Source: Deltaproteobacteria bacterium (GTDB lineage Bacteria; Bdellovibrionota; Bdellovibrionia; Bdellovibrionales; JAMPXM01). From it: a stretch of 64,000 nt of DNA. The translations under genes and the position numbers were made by a program. Position 1 is the first letter of the stretch. Every line of letters begins with the position of its first letter. The notes under the pieces are model-generated. The model made no database searches. It had not been told where the DNA came from and worked only from the letters and a program-made list of their open reading frames with translations. The stretch lies in assembly GCA_017302795.1 (NCBI GenBank), contig JAFLCB010000003.1:214650-278649 (forward strand), in the 5' to 3' direction. Below, in pieces: positions 27,981 to 37,889 of this stretch.

Positions 27981-30047
27981 TTAAATTAGTCCCTCGCGTC
28001 TTAACAGAGCATCCGGATCGGGCTCTCGACCGCGAAAGCGCTTGTAGAGTACCATGGGATCTTCCGACCCGCCTCGAGACAGAATATTATCGCGGAAACT
28101 TTTTGCGACATCGCTATTGAAGATTCCCTTTTCTTTAAAGAACTCAAACGCGTCCGCATCCAAAACTTCCGCCCACTTGTAACTGTAATATCCTGCCGAA
28201 TAGCCGCCTTCGAAGATATGCGTGAAGGCTGCTGAAATGGAGGTTCCGTCTACGGGCTTGAACAATGTCGTCTTCGCGGTTGCCGCTCGCTCGAATTGAA
28301 GCGCATCGGTGATCAGGGCCGGATCTTGTGCGTGCCACGCCATATCGAGTGTCGCAAAGCTGAGTTGTCGGATCGCAAAGTAACCGGCCTGATACTGAGA
28401 ACTCTTTCGTATTTTTAGGATGAGTTCCTGAGGAATGACTTCACCTGTTTGATAGTGTTTTGCAAACACTCCGAGGGCTTCTTGTTCGTTGACCCAGTTT
28501 TCCATGATTTGAGATGGAAGCTCGACGAAGTCCCAGTACACGTTTGTGCCGCCTAAGGAAACGTACTTGCATTCTGAAAGTAGCCCGTGAAGCGCGTGAC
28601 CGAATTCGTGGAACAGAGTTTTGACCTCATCGAGATTCAACAGCGAGGGCATGCTAGCCGTAGGCTTTGTAAAGTTACAAACGATCGCGATATGCGGTCG
28701 CTCGACCGCACCACCTGGCTTCGTATTCCATTCGTAGAATCCTTGATCCCGGAAAGATGTCATCCAAGCGCCGCTACGTTTTGAGGCGCGGGGAAAGAAG
28801 TCCGCATAAAAGAGACCGATATGGCGTCCGCTTGCTTCTTCGGTCACTTCAAATGTTTTTACATCTGGATGATGAACGGGGATCCCAGTGACAGGTTTAA
28901 AGCTAAGTCCAAACAGACGCTTCGCGTGCTCAAAAACACCGTCGACCACTTTTTCTAATTGAAAATAGGGTCGCAGGACCTCTTCGTCGAAATCGTGCAG
29001 TTTCATTTTTAATTTTTCCGACCAGAAGCCATAATCCCACGGCTCGAAACCCTCTTCGCCTGTCGTTTCTTTTTTAAACTTACGAACGTCGCTCAGGTCA
29101 CGATTGGCTGCCGGAGTGACCTTTTCAAGGAGGTTCGTCAAAAAGCGATTTACGCCCTCTGGTGTTGCAGCCATTCGCTCTTCCAAAACAAATGCCGCGT
29201 GCGTTGTATATCCAAGAAGCTGGGCGCGCTGATGCCGCAATTTTGCGATCTCAAGGAGGACGGCCGGATTTTCCTTCAGTGCCCGCGAGTTGTAAGCCCG
29301 CCAAAGCTGCTCGCGAAGTTTTCGTTTAGGCGAGTAGGTCATGAATGGGACAAAGCTTGGTGCGTGCAATGTGACGAGCCACTTGCCATTGAGACCTGCT
29401 TCGGTCGCCGCTTCTTTATAACTTTCGACCGCTTGCGGAGGTAGACCTTCAAGATCCTCGGTGCTTTCAATAACAAGCTTAAATTCATTCGTCGCTTTCA
29501 GGACGTTGTCGCTGAACTCGGGCCCGAGAGTAGAAAGTTTTTGATCAATTGCTCGAAGCGATGTTTTTTGCGCCTCACTCAAAAGCGCACCGTTGCGAAT
29601 GAAGCTTCGGTAGAGCTTTTCCGTCAATCGCAGCTCTTCGCCTTTTAGGCCAAGTGATTGCCGGTTGTCCCAGACCTCTTTCACGCGGCGAAATAGTCCA
29701 GCATCTAACAGCAGGTCACTCGAGAAGCTCGCTAAAATCGGCGAGAGCTCTTTGTTGAGAGCTTGCATTTCTGTGTCGCTGTTCGTTCCGACGAGATTAT
29801 AAAAAACTGTGCTGACGTACTGAACGCGCTCGGGCGCTGTCTCGATTTTCAAAATCGAGTTTTCGAAAGTGGCGGTTTCCTTACTCGCGCTGATTCCCGC
29901 AAAACCATCTTTCGCAATTCGAATTGCTTCGATCAGCGCTGGCTTGAAGTGGGCTTTCTCAATCTTATCGAAAGGAACAGCGCCGAAGGGATTTTTTGAA
30001 AGGGAAAGAAGGGGATTAGAAAATAGATCGGAAGTTTGTGATGTCAT
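27981..30047 (-). CDS. M3 family oligopeptidase (oligopeptidase A type)
   Basis: Zinc metallopeptidase that degrades short peptides in the cytoplasm; no signal peptide is seen. The protein has 688 residues, normal for the family. The zinc motif HEFGH is at residues 480-484, with the downstream Glu-containing VELPSQIMENW. Conserved FYADFFPR and GYSAGYYSYKWAE blocks match oligopeptidase A/PrlC. It is first in a minus-strand operon with nadK and recN. Confidence 0.93.
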   Translation of the reverse strand: MTSQTSDLFSNPLLSLSKNPFGAVPFDKIEKAHFKPALIEAIRIAKDGFAGISASKETATFENSILKIETAPERVQYVSTVFYNLVGTNSDTEMQALNKELSPILASFSSDLLLDAGLFRRVKEVWDNRQSLGLKGEELRLTEKLYRSFIRNGALLSEAQKTSLRAIDQKLSTLGPEFSDNVLKATNEFKLVIESTEDLEGLPPQAVESYKEAATEAGLNGKWLVTLHAPSFVPFMTYSPKRKLREQLWRAYNSRALKENPAVLLEIAKLRHQRAQLLGYTTHAAFVLEERMAATPEGVNRFLTNLLEKVTPAANRDLSDVRKFKKETTGEEGFEPWDYGFWSEKLKMKLHDFDEEVLRPYFQLEKVVDGVFEHAKRLFGLSFKPVTGIPVHHPDVKTFEVTEEASGRHIGLFYADFFPRASKRSGAWMTSFRDQGFYEWNTKPGGAVERPHIAIVCNFTKPTASMPSLLNLDEVKTLFHEFGHALHGLLSECKYVSLGGTNVYWDFVELPSQIMENWVNEQEALGVFAKHYQTGEVIPQELILKIRKSSQYQAGYFAIRQLSFATLDMAWHAQDPALITDALQFERAATAKTTLFKPVDGTSISAAFTHIFEGGYSAGYYSYKWAEVLDADAFEFFKEKGIFNSDVAKSFRDNILSRGGSEDPMVLYKRFRGREPDPDALLRREGLI

Positions 30048-30160
30048 AGACCTTCGGGTCTACCACAACTCAAATCAGGCGGGCCATAACGCGCCGCCTT
30101 GATTTGCGGAAAAATTCGCAGGTCGGAAATTCCTTAAACAGCCTTTGCGCCTGAAGCGCC

Positions 30161-30304
30161 TTAAAAGCCCTCAGCAATAAAATGGAAGGCGAGAGCTTGT
30201 ACCGCCATGAACAAGAGCCAGGTTAAAACAGCCGCATGGGCCACTTCCGTGGTGGTTGACACATAAGGTGTTACATATTTTTTGGCAATTTCAGTGATGT
30301 TCAT
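30161..30304 (-). CDS. 47-residue membrane peptide
   Basis: A short protein beginning MNITEIAKKY at an ATG that overlaps the stop of the preceding lipoprotein gene (ATGA). It has one hydrophobic helix in the second half (AAVLTWLLFMAVQALAF). The frame extends further upstream but only inside the lipoprotein gene, so the overlapping ATG is the natural start. Function is unknown. The coupling is the main reason to believe it is translated. Confidence 0.5.
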   Translation of the reverse strand: MNITEIAKKYVTPYVSTTTEVAHAAVLTWLLFMAVQALAFHFIAEGF

Positions 30305-30975
30305 CGCGCACAAACTCCGACATTGGTATTTGGCGCTAATGGTCGGCAAAAAGCACGATCGCCACAAGTGTGATATCCGACTGTGCAGGTCTGACCTATT
30401 TGGTTAGCGCAAGAAAGCGTAGTTTGGATCTGTTGCTGAACCGCTTGCCGGCGACCGCGGCGGTGCTGAGGAGGATATGGTTGATGATGATAAATGACGG
30501 GGTTATTGGCGACATGTCCATAGCCCGCATATCCGCCATAGCCGGCGAAGGCAAATCCAGATTGTCCCATTTGCCACCAGGCTATGTTGTGTCCTTGAAG
30601 ATGTTGGGTGGGAACGCATACCATTCCATGAGTTCCGTCGCACATTGGTTGAGAACCTTGTGGACAACCGCAAAAGCCATGATTGGCATGGTGTTGAGTG
30701 TAAGGTCCAAGTTGAAGTGGCTGACCGTTGAAGTCGTAGCCATAGGGAACCACATTTAGCTGAGCGTGCGGCTGGTGGCCCCAGGTCTGGTTGGCCCCTT
30801 GCTGACTGTTGAAGGTTTGCGACTGCGCGCACGCCTGTGTCGGAGCTGCGTAAGGAGTTAACGCGACGACCTGATTTTCACCGTTGTTCGAATCATTCTT
30901 TTTATTGCAGCCCGTAAGCGTGAGGCCCGCTATTAAACTGAGCGCAGCTGCTGCTAATCTGAATACCTTTTCCAT
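30301..30975 (-). CDS. Putative Cys- and Gln-rich lipoprotein
   Basis: A 224-residue protein. I chose the ATG at 30975, preceded by AAGGGGA, rather than an upstream in-frame TTG. The signal ends in LTLTGC, a good lipobox, so the protein is probably lipidated. The mature part is rich in Gln, His, Tyr and Gly and has about ten cysteines in two clusters (GFCGC...MCDG and SCANQ...CTVGYHTCGDRAFC). It belongs to no family I recognise and is coupled to a 47-residue membrane peptide. Confidence 0.7.
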   Translation of the reverse strand: MEKVFRLAAAALSLIAGLTLTGCNKKNDSNNGENQVVALTPYAAPTQACAQSQTFNSQQGANQTWGHQPHAQLNVVPYGYDFNGQPLQLGPYTQHHANHGFCGCPQGSQPMCDGTHGMVCVPTQHLQGHNIAWWQMGQSGFAFAGYGGYAGYGHVANNPVIYHHQPYPPQHRRGRRQAVQQQIQTTLSCANQIGQTCTVGYHTCGDRAFCRPLAPNTNVGVCAR

Positions 30976-31318
30976 CTTCGATTCCCCTTTGTGCGGCGGC
31001 AACGGATAGTTCAATCAGCCGGCGAACTGGGAGAGGCGTTGCCCGAAATGTGCCAGTTAACGGCACCTAGGTTTCCGCAGTTTCGGGTAGAGTTTTCGCG
31101 GATTTTTTTCCTACTTTCCCGGTTAATTCACCGGCGCTCACCGCGGCGTGGGCTTGAGTTTGATTTGGCTGTCGTTGAGGCGCCTGGGGTCAAGAGTCCA
31201 CCAAACGGAGTGTCATTGAACAAAATTGCGGTGAACCATGAAACCGTTTTAGTATGAGAAAAGCGGCAGCGCGGATCACGGAAATCTTCGCCAGAGTTTC
31301 TTAGAGCAGGAGTTAAGT
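30976..31318. other. Intergenic region between divergent genes
   Basis: This 343-base gap lies between a minus-strand lipoprotein and a plus-strand beta-barrel gene. A weak plus-strand promoter can be drawn with TTGCGG at 31226-31231 and TAGTAT at 31250-31255 (18-base spacing). Nothing else is supported; a short open frame through 30991-31257 lacks coding character. Confidence 0.35.
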
Positions 31319-32074
31319 GTGTCGATTCGAAAAGGTTTAATAGTCATTTTTCTTGCACTTCTCTCGAGCACCGCGCAGGCGCGAAAATACGATATGAAGA
31401 ACGAGGTCTTTGCGACTTATTTCGGCGGAGGATTTGGCCCATCTAATGTGTCTGATCATGCCTTCGGGATGGCTGCAGGAGCAGGAGTTCAGACCGATCA
31501 GGTTGTGCGCAGCAATTTTTCTGGCGAGTTCGGTGTGCTGCTCGCGATTTCAAAATTCAATATTCGATTGGCCGGAGAATATCTCGTTGGTCGCGCATTG
31601 AATGGTGTGAAGGGAAGCGCGGGGTCTACGGAGTATTATCAGTTAGACTCCAAGATCACGGCATTTGTGCCAATGGCACTGATAGAAACCGAGATCTGGT
31701 CAAAAACGGAAACGCGCTTGGTTCTGGGCGGCGGCCTCGGATTGGCCTCGGTCTCGCTGGATCAAGAATACGAAATGACGGCCACCGGCGCGACGAATTT
31801 AGGTGTCGCAAGCTACATCGAAAAGGCATCTGCTTCCGTTCCCACTTGGCGGGCTTACATCGGAGGAGAAACGCTTTTTGTCGATACGACCACCGTCGCT
31901 TTGGAGCTAGGTTACCGTGAACTGAAGGTCGAATCGCTTCAGAGCTCAAAAGACGCGACCTCACTGACTGGGCAGCAGTCGACCGGCGCAAATATTATCA
32001 ATATGGATGGGAGCCAAAGATCTTTTGATCTTGGCGGCGCTTACGCGAATATCTATTTCCGATTTTACCTATGA
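31319..32074 (+). CDS. Outer-membrane beta-barrel-like protein
   Basis: A 251-residue exported protein with a GTG start. GAGCAGGAG at 31303-31311 precedes it as a ribosome site. The signal peptide ends at AQA-RKY. The mature part has glycine-rich alternating strands (TYFGGGFG, LVLGGGLGLASVSL) and ends FRFYL, a typical outer-membrane C-terminal strand with a final hydrophobic residue. No specific family is recognised. It appears to be a single-gene unit. Confidence 0.7.
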   Translation: MSIRKGLIVIFLALLSSTAQARKYDMKNEVFATYFGGGFGPSNVSDHAFGMAAGAGVQTDQVVRSNFSGEFGVLLAISKFNIRLAGEYLVGRALNGVKGSAGSTEYYQLDSKITAFVPMALIETEIWSKTETRLVLGGGLGLASVSLDQEYEMTATGATNLGVASYIEKASASVPTWRAYIGGETLFVDTTTVALELGYRELKVESLQSSKDATSLTGQQSTGANIINMDGSQRSFDLGGAYANIYFRFYL

Positions 32075-32359
32075 GACCTGAAAGACTTGCACTTGGCTTA
32101 CCCAACTAAAAACGAAACCGGGACAGGTTCGACGCCGATAGAGTAGTCTGCGCTCTATGGGTATTTCTAGCTCCCGCCTCTCGATCGTACTGTTCTCATT
32201 TCTGATTTCAGTGAAGGGAAAGTCCAGAAAGCCACTGGCGCTAGTGACTGTAGCGGAAGCCTCCCATCATCTGCTAAGGGACGAGACTGAAATTGGTGTA
32301 AATGCACTTCTATCGATCATGCGACCGGAACCTGGGACCCGCGATGTTCGAGCCGCTGA
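32075..32359. other. Intergenic region between convergent genes
   Basis: This 285-base gap separates two convergent genes. I saw no clear terminator hairpin and no convincing gene. A 68-codon frame at 32157-32363 runs into the tail of the acyl-CoA synthetase gene and is rejected. Confidence 0.4.
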
Positions 32360-34180
32360 CTAGTAAAGGCTTTCAATTAAATCTCGATAACGTTCATCGA
32401 CGACTTTTCTTTTCACTTTCAGTGACGGGGTAAGTTCGCCACTTTCTACAGTGAAGTCGGTATCGAGAATCGCGAAGTTTTTTATCGTTTCGAAGGAAGC
32501 AAGCTGCGCGTTGGCATCGGCAATTGCACGTCGAATGAGTTCGCGAACTTTCGAATTTTTTGCGACTTCAGCAACCTGGGCGGAGTTGACTCCATTGTCG
32601 GTTGCCCAGGCCCCAATGGCATCAAAAGACAAAGTGACAAGCGCCACGCAGAACTTTCTATTGTCGCCATGAATGTGGACGTTCGAGATGTAGTGCGAAA
32701 GTTTGACCAATCCCTCAAGCCGCTGGGGCGCGACGTACTTTCCGCCTGCCGTTTTTATGAGGTCCTTTTTTCGATCTGTGATCCGCAAGTGACCTTGTTC
32801 GTCGAATTCCCCGATGTCCCCCGTCCGAAACCAACCGTCTTGTAAAACCGCAGCCGTTCCGTCCGGATCGCCAAGATATTCGCGCATTACCTTTTTGGAT
32901 TTCACAAGTATTTCGCCGTCCTCCGCGATTTGGATTTTAACATCGCCAATTGGCTTCCCGACGGTTCCGAATCGATAGTCGAACGGGGTGTTCACACAGA
33001 CTGCAGCTGTCGTTTCTGTTAAGCCATAGCCCTCTAGGATTAAGAGGCCGGCTGCGTGAAAGAACTCGGCGATTTCTCGGCTGAGTGGTGCGCCACCGCA
33101 AACGGCAAATCTAAGTCGGCCCCCCAGCCGTTCTTGAATCGAATCAAAGACAAGCTTTCTTGCGCCGGCGTACTGGATGGCGGTCTCCAGCGGAATCGCA
33201 CGCTTTTCCTGTTTGCATAGGCTCACAGCGCGGCCCACCGCCAAAGCCCAATCAAAGACCTTTCGACGCATCGGAGAAATTTCGGCTTGTGACAAAATGC
33301 CGGCGTGAATTTTTTCGAAGACCCGAGGAACTGCGACGATAATCGTGGGCCGAATTTCTTGAAAGTCAGCTTTTAAACGATCAAAAGAAACCGCAAAGCC
33401 CATCGTAAATCCAAGCAGCGCATGCCCCCAAATCTCGATCCGACCGAGGACGTGGGCAAACGGCAGAAAAGTCAGTGTCACATCATTGCTGCTGACGCCA
33501 AGAAGTGGAAATGCTTCCGCAACTTCACTTAAAACTTGGGCATGAGTATGGACGACGCCTTTGGGGCGGCCGGTGGTTCCCGAAGTGTAAATGATTGTAG
33601 CAACATCCTCGATTCTTACTTCATCAACTGCCAATTCAAAGAGCGTCGGAGACGCCTTCAATGCCTGACTGCCTTTCACTTGCAGTTCATCAAGCAATGT
33701 CGTTGCCGTGAGAGTCATACCAGAGGTGGGAATCTCGGAAGCCGGCGCGGATTCAATCAACACGACTTTTTCGGGTCGACGCAACTTTGAGTCGCGGCTA
33801 AAGACGGCAGTCAGTTTACGAAGGACGGTGAGGTCTTCAACGAACAAGATTTTTGCGTGGGAATCGTGAAGAATAAAACTGACATCGTCTTGTGTCGAGC
33901 TTGGGTAGATGGGAACAGTGATCGCACCAAGACCTAAAATAGCGAGATCTAAAGCGGCCCATTCAAGACGGGTGTTTGCAAGAATTGCGACTTTGTCGCC
34001 CTTGCGCACGCCGTGCGCCTGAAGTCCGGCAGCCAGCGAGTCGACCAGTTGTCGATACTCGGTCCAATTGAGTTCCAACCAATTGATAGCGCGCCCTGTT
34101 GCCTGCGGAAAGCGGACCGCGGTTTTATTTGGATGCCTCTTGGCTGTTTCGATAAAGCGCTGAACAATCGTGTCTGCCAT
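32360..34180 (-). CDS. Long-chain acyl-CoA synthetase (AMP-forming)
   Basis: Activates fatty acids to acyl-CoA through an acyl-adenylate. The protein has 606 residues. The adenylation loop YTSGTTGRPKG is at residues 198-208, then EGYGLTETTA and WFRTGDIG. DRKKDLIKTAGGKYVAP in the C-terminal domain is typical of the plant and bacterial long-chain (FAA1-like) branch. No membrane segment is evident. Substrate chain length is inferred from the family. Confidence 0.92.
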   Translation of the reverse strand: MADTIVQRFIETAKRHPNKTAVRFPQATGRAINWLELNWTEYRQLVDSLAAGLQAHGVRKGDKVAILANTRLEWAALDLAILGLGAITVPIYPSSTQDDVSFILHDSHAKILFVEDLTVLRKLTAVFSRDSKLRRPEKVVLIESAPASEIPTSGMTLTATTLLDELQVKGSQALKASPTLFELAVDEVRIEDVATIIYTSGTTGRPKGVVHTHAQVLSEVAEAFPLLGVSSNDVTLTFLPFAHVLGRIEIWGHALLGFTMGFAVSFDRLKADFQEIRPTIIVAVPRVFEKIHAGILSQAEISPMRRKVFDWALAVGRAVSLCKQEKRAIPLETAIQYAGARKLVFDSIQERLGGRLRFAVCGGAPLSREIAEFFHAAGLLILEGYGLTETTAAVCVNTPFDYRFGTVGKPIGDVKIQIAEDGEILVKSKKVMREYLGDPDGTAAVLQDGWFRTGDIGEFDEQGHLRITDRKKDLIKTAGGKYVAPQRLEGLVKLSHYISNVHIHGDNRKFCVALVTLSFDAIGAWATDNGVNSAQVAEVAKNSKVRELIRRAIADANAQLASFETIKNFAILDTDFTVESGELTPSLKVKRKVVDERYRDLIESLY

Positions 34181-34229
34181 ATGACAAGGTCATCGCAGAC
34201 TCCGAGAGGAAAGTCACGAGAACGGGAGT

Positions 34230-36311
34230 CTAGCGGCCCGCTGGGCGGGGACCTGATAGATTTGCACGGGGAATCAATGTGATTCGACGAGTCGTGTTTT
34301 CTGCAATACGAACTTTGACTTCATCAGTGGCCCGTGTGGCAGGGTCGAAAACTCGTACCGTAACATCTTGATCTGCAGGAACTTCGAACCCACTAACCGG
34401 TCCGCGTGTCGCAATGACTTTGCCATCGACGGAGATCTCGCCATTTCCCATCACGGTGATATCGAGATACGCTTTGCGATCGGCCTTCAAGTTGACAGAG
34501 AGTGAGCGGCCCTGCTGAACAATCAGGCGATCTGATGCGGTCTTGTAGCCATTCATTCTCAATGTCCATTCGACTTCGTCACCATCTTTAACAGCGATCG
34601 TCGTCGGAGTAACTTCGCCAGTCGATTTGCCGTTCAGCAAGATTTCCGCTCCCGGCGGATTTGAGTTGATTGGCAACATAACTTTAGCTGGCTTCACCGA
34701 AGGCAATTCCACTTTCGCAAGACCCGGTAAGGTCGTCTCTTGCGGCGGAATTAAGCCTGCGTCGCGCATTATTTTAGACACTAAGCTGCTGGCTTTTTCT
34801 GGATTTGCAAAATACCAAATCCCCCCACCGGCCAAAACACCGATGACTAAAAGGACCGAGAAAAGCGAGGCGTAACTCGAGCTTTGGCGATGGAACGAGC
34901 TGTTTTCTAACCGAGAGCGTGTTCCGCCTCCGGCGTATGTTCCGGCGTGGGTTAAGTTTCCACCGCCGCCGATGCCGGTCATTCCCGCGGGCGCTGCTCC
35001 TTGGCCGACGTTCGCATAGGGGTTTGGACCGCGCTTAGGGCCTTCTAGTTTTAAGCCCCCCGACTCTGCAGGTTTGTTACCGGCATCACCGAGCTCTCGC
35101 GCTTCGATCATATTGAGGCGGCCTTGTTCTCGCACTTCAAACGGCGAGGATTGAGCACTATTCTCGCCACGATCATCGCGACGTGGTCGATTATCATGTC
35201 GCTTTTCGAATCCGCGGTCATGATTTGGATCTGGGCGAGTAATGCTTTTTTGAGTCGCTGCAAGTGAATTTTGCGAATGCTCATCCATCATCGGCGCCGG
35301 CGTGCGCCGCTTCGGACGAATGAGTTGAGAGAAATCCAATTTTGCATAATCAAGCAGCTTGCGATGTGTATCTTCAATCTCTTTCGCAAACAAAGTTTTT
35401 AAGAACTTCGCGAAATCCTGCTTCGAAAAATCGGGATACTTGAGGTTCAAGAAACGGTGCAGATCCCGATGAAGGTCTTCTGCATTTCGGTAGCGGAGGT
35501 TGCGGTCTTTTGCCAGCGATTTAGAAACAATTTTTTCGAGCTCTGGAGGAATGTTGGCATTCAGTTTACGAAGCGGCTGGATATTGCATTCTTTAATTTT
35601 GCGAAGGATTTCGATTTCGTTTTTGCCGACGAAAAGACGATCGTTGGCAAGAAGTTCCCACATTATGATCCCAAGAGAGAAGACATCTGTTCGTTGATCG
35701 ACCTCTTGAGCGTCTGCTTGTTCCGGTGACATATACCCGAACTTACCCTTGAGGGTTCCCGCGCGGGTGGATTCGATTTGTGTTTCAGCTTTCGCAATAC
35801 CAAAGTCGACGACTTTGATTTCGCCCTCGAAACTTATCATCACGTTGTGGGGCGACATATCGCGATGGATGATGTTCAAAGGTTTCGCGGTCGCCGGGTT
35901 CAAACACCGATGAGCATGGTCAAGCCCGGCCGCGATTTCTTTTACGCAATAAACAATGTGCTCAATGCCCAACGAACTATTCGCAGTTTTAACTTTGTTC
36001 AGAATTTGTTTGAGGTTTCGCCCGTTGACGAAATCCATCACGATGAAGAATTGGTTTTTCTCCATACCGAATTCCGTGATCGTAACGATGTTTGAGTGTT
36101 GCAAGTTGATCGCGATCGAAGCTTCGTCTTTGAACATGTCGACGAATTCAACCTGCTCTGAAAACTGTGGTAGGATGCGTTTAACGGCAACGAATTTTCC
36201 GACGCCGCCGGCGCCGATGCTTCGTGCAAGATAAACTTCTGCCATACCGCCCATGGCAAGCTTCTCAAGAAGCACGTACTTACCAAAGGTTTCGAGTTTC
36301 ATGATATCCAC
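34230..36311 (-). CDS. Ser/Thr protein kinase with PEGA domains
   Basis: A 693-residue transmembrane kinase. The N-terminal domain has Lys44 (VAVK), HRD at 149-151 with the variant HRDMSPHN, DFG at 169-171 and SPE at 195-197, so it should be active. A long low-complexity charged and glycine-rich linker follows. Then comes one membrane helix (SVLLVIGVLAGGGIWYFA) and an extracytoplasmic part with at least one PEGA repeat (NPPGAEILLNGKSTGEVTP). A MKLE start nine bases later is possible. It is divergent from coaE. The PEGA part may sense the cell envelope (inference). Confidence 0.93.
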   Translation of the reverse strand: MDIMKLETFGKYVLLEKLAMGGMAEVYLARSIGAGGVGKFVAVKRILPQFSEQVEFVDMFKDEASIAINLQHSNIVTITEFGMEKNQFFIVMDFVNGRNLKQILNKVKTANSSLGIEHIVYCVKEIAAGLDHAHRCLNPATAKPLNIIHRDMSPHNVMISFEGEIKVVDFGIAKAETQIESTRAGTLKGKFGYMSPEQADAQEVDQRTDVFSLGIIMWELLANDRLFVGKNEIEILRKIKECNIQPLRKLNANIPPELEKIVSKSLAKDRNLRYRNAEDLHRDLHRFLNLKYPDFSKQDFAKFLKTLFAKEIEDTHRKLLDYAKLDFSQLIRPKRRTPAPMMDEHSQNSLAATQKSITRPDPNHDRGFEKRHDNRPRRDDRGENSAQSSPFEVREQGRLNMIEARELGDAGNKPAESGGLKLEGPKRGPNPYANVGQGAAPAGMTGIGGGGNLTHAGTYAGGGTRSRLENSSFHRQSSSYASLFSVLLVIGVLAGGGIWYFANPEKASSLVSKIMRDAGLIPPQETTLPGLAKVELPSVKPAKVMLPINSNPPGAEILLNGKSTGEVTPTTIAVKDGDEVEWTLRMNGYKTASDRLIVQQGRSLSVNLKADRKAYLDITVMGNGEISVDGKVIATRGPVSGFEVPADQDVTVRVFDPATRATDEVKVRIAENTTRRITLIPRANLSGPRPAGR

Positions 36312-36469
36312 GTCTATTCATCGGTAATCGCCGGTAACCCCTTGAGAATTCAGCCGACGCGTCCAGAGAATCAGGACCGTTACTAGACTAGACGTGTGAT
36401 TCTGAGCTAGACCACAGCCTTAGCCAGATAGAAAATGAGACGTTTTCTAATAAGTCCAGCGGGGGCGCT

Positions 36470-37072
36470 ATGCTTTGGATCGGGCTCACAGGTGGTATTG
36501 CCTCGGGCAAAAGTACAGTCGCCAAATACCTTGCCGAGCTCGGCTATTGCGTCATCAGTGCCGATCAACTCGCGCACCAGGCAATGCTCCCGGGTTCGGC
36601 GGGTGCAGCAAAAATTCTTTCTAGGTTTGGCCCGAGCGTTTTCTTGCCCGATGGAACAGTAGATCGTGCAAAACTTGGGAAGATTGTCTTCGAGGACTCT
36701 ACTGGCCGAAGTAAACTTGATCTAGAGGCAATCCTTCATCCCGAAGTTAGATTGCAAGCAGCAAAAGAAAAAGAGCGATGCCGGCAATCGGGCCGGCAAT
36801 TGGCTTTCTACGAGATTCCACTTTTATTCGAAAAAAAATTGGAATCTCAGTTCGATAAGATCGTTTGCATCGCGGTTGACCCTCAGTTGCAAATTCAACG
36901 TCTGATGAGTCGATCAAAACTCGATCGGCCATCGGCCGCGGCAAGAATTCAGTCGCAGTATCCTCAGGATGTAAAAGTAAAGGGCTCTGACGAGGTTATT
37001 TGGAACAATGGTTCGTTGGAAGAATTGAAAAACCTGACATCGGCTGTTGTTAAAAGACTTCACCAGCCGTAG
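36470..37072 (+). CDS. coaE: Dephospho-CoA kinase
   Basis: Last step of coenzyme A synthesis. The protein has 200 residues, normal length. The P-loop GGIASGKST is at residues 8-16, ISADQLAHQ follows as the CoA-site aspartate motif, and ILHPEVR and IPLLFEK are conserved family blocks. The 3' end overlaps the convergent gene at 37060 by 13 bases. A 158-base divergent spacer separates it from the PEGA kinase. Confidence 0.94.
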   Translation: MLWIGLTGGIASGKSTVAKYLAELGYCVISADQLAHQAMLPGSAGAAKILSRFGPSVFLPDGTVDRAKLGKIVFEDSTGRSKLDLEAILHPEVRLQAAKEKERCRQSGRQLAFYEIPLLFEKKLESQFDKIVCIAVDPQLQIQRLMSRSKLDRPSAAARIQSQYPQDVKVKGSDEVIWNNGSLEELKNLTSAVVKRLHQP

Positions 37073-37710
37073 GTGACGCCAATCGTAGAAATGGCAGTTA
37101 GTTTCTCGGTACTAAAAGTGCTTTCAAGATCTAATCGAATGCTGAACGGATCTTCGATCGTCCATTCGAGCCCCCCGCCGATACGTGCCTGCCAATTTGC
37201 CAGCTTTAAAAAAGTAACGAGCTGTTGAGCGGGCACGATACGAATGCCTAAGCCGTATTTATAGAACCAACGCATTCGACTATCGTCGAGAAAATGAAAT
37301 CGAGCCGCGTGTAGGATTCCGACACCTTCGTTCAAAAGGTCAGCACCGATTTCGAGTCTTTGTGAATTTCGAAACGGAAATCTATATTGAAAGCCAAAAT
37401 CCGAGCCCAGCGTATCAGCCTGATTAAAATCCAGCAGCAAGCCGCCGCGGACCAACAGGCCTTGTCGATACTGATAAAAATAGTCGGACTCCCTAGCGGT
37501 CTCTTGGATCGGTGGAGGCTCGGTGAGTTCCACTTGTCGGGCGCGGTCGATTTCCTCTGGCGTCGCTGGAGGAGATTTATCGGTTGATTCTGTGAGGTCG
37601 GGTGATGGGGGGGGAGTTGCCGCCACTGAGACAGAAGTCATCGACACCGAAGTTACCGCAAGAAAAATCAGCATGAGCGAAAGCCAGATTCTCGAAAGAG
37701 GCATAGCCAA
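37060..37710 (-). CDS. Exported outer-membrane-type protein
   Basis: A 216-residue protein of unknown family. A signal peptide of about 31 residues ends at SVAA-TPP, followed by a Pro/Ser/Glu-rich disordered stretch. The C-terminal 140 residues alternate like a small beta barrel (LLVRGGLLLDF, FGFQYRFPF, WQARIGGGLEWTI) and end VTYGW. The aromatic last residue fits BAM-assembled outer-membrane proteins. It converges on coaE with a 13-base overlap. Confidence 0.7.
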   Translation of the reverse strand: MAMPLSRIWLSLMLIFLAVTSVSMTSVSVAATPPPSPDLTESTDKSPPATPEEIDRARQVELTEPPPIQETARESDYFYQYRQGLLVRGGLLLDFNQADTLGSDFGFQYRFPFRNSQRLEIGADLLNEGVGILHAARFHFLDDSRMRWFYKYGLGIRIVPAQQLVTFLKLANWQARIGGGLEWTIEDPFSIRLDLESTFSTEKLTAISTIGVTYGW

Positions 37711-37889
37711 GACTAGGGCGGGCTCCTGGCGATATCAAACTGAATAGCGGTTTGCTCTATCGAAGGGGAAGTTCAAGCCCGACAAAGGTCTAAAGCTTGG
37801 ACCAAATTCGCACTGCTTAGCGTGTTCAAGAGTGAGCTTTGATCTGTTTTTTCTTAGACTAATTCGGTCATCAAAGATGAGGAGTTTTA

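Noticed and set aside
30991-31257. 88-codon plus-strand frame in the gap upstream of the 31319 gene
   Set aside because: It overlaps the leader of the divergent lipoprotein gene and shows no recognisable protein pattern.
32157-32363. 68-codon frame in the gap before the acyl-CoA synthetase stop
   Set aside because: It starts with a weakly hydrophobic stretch but has no ribosome site and ends inside the opposing gene.
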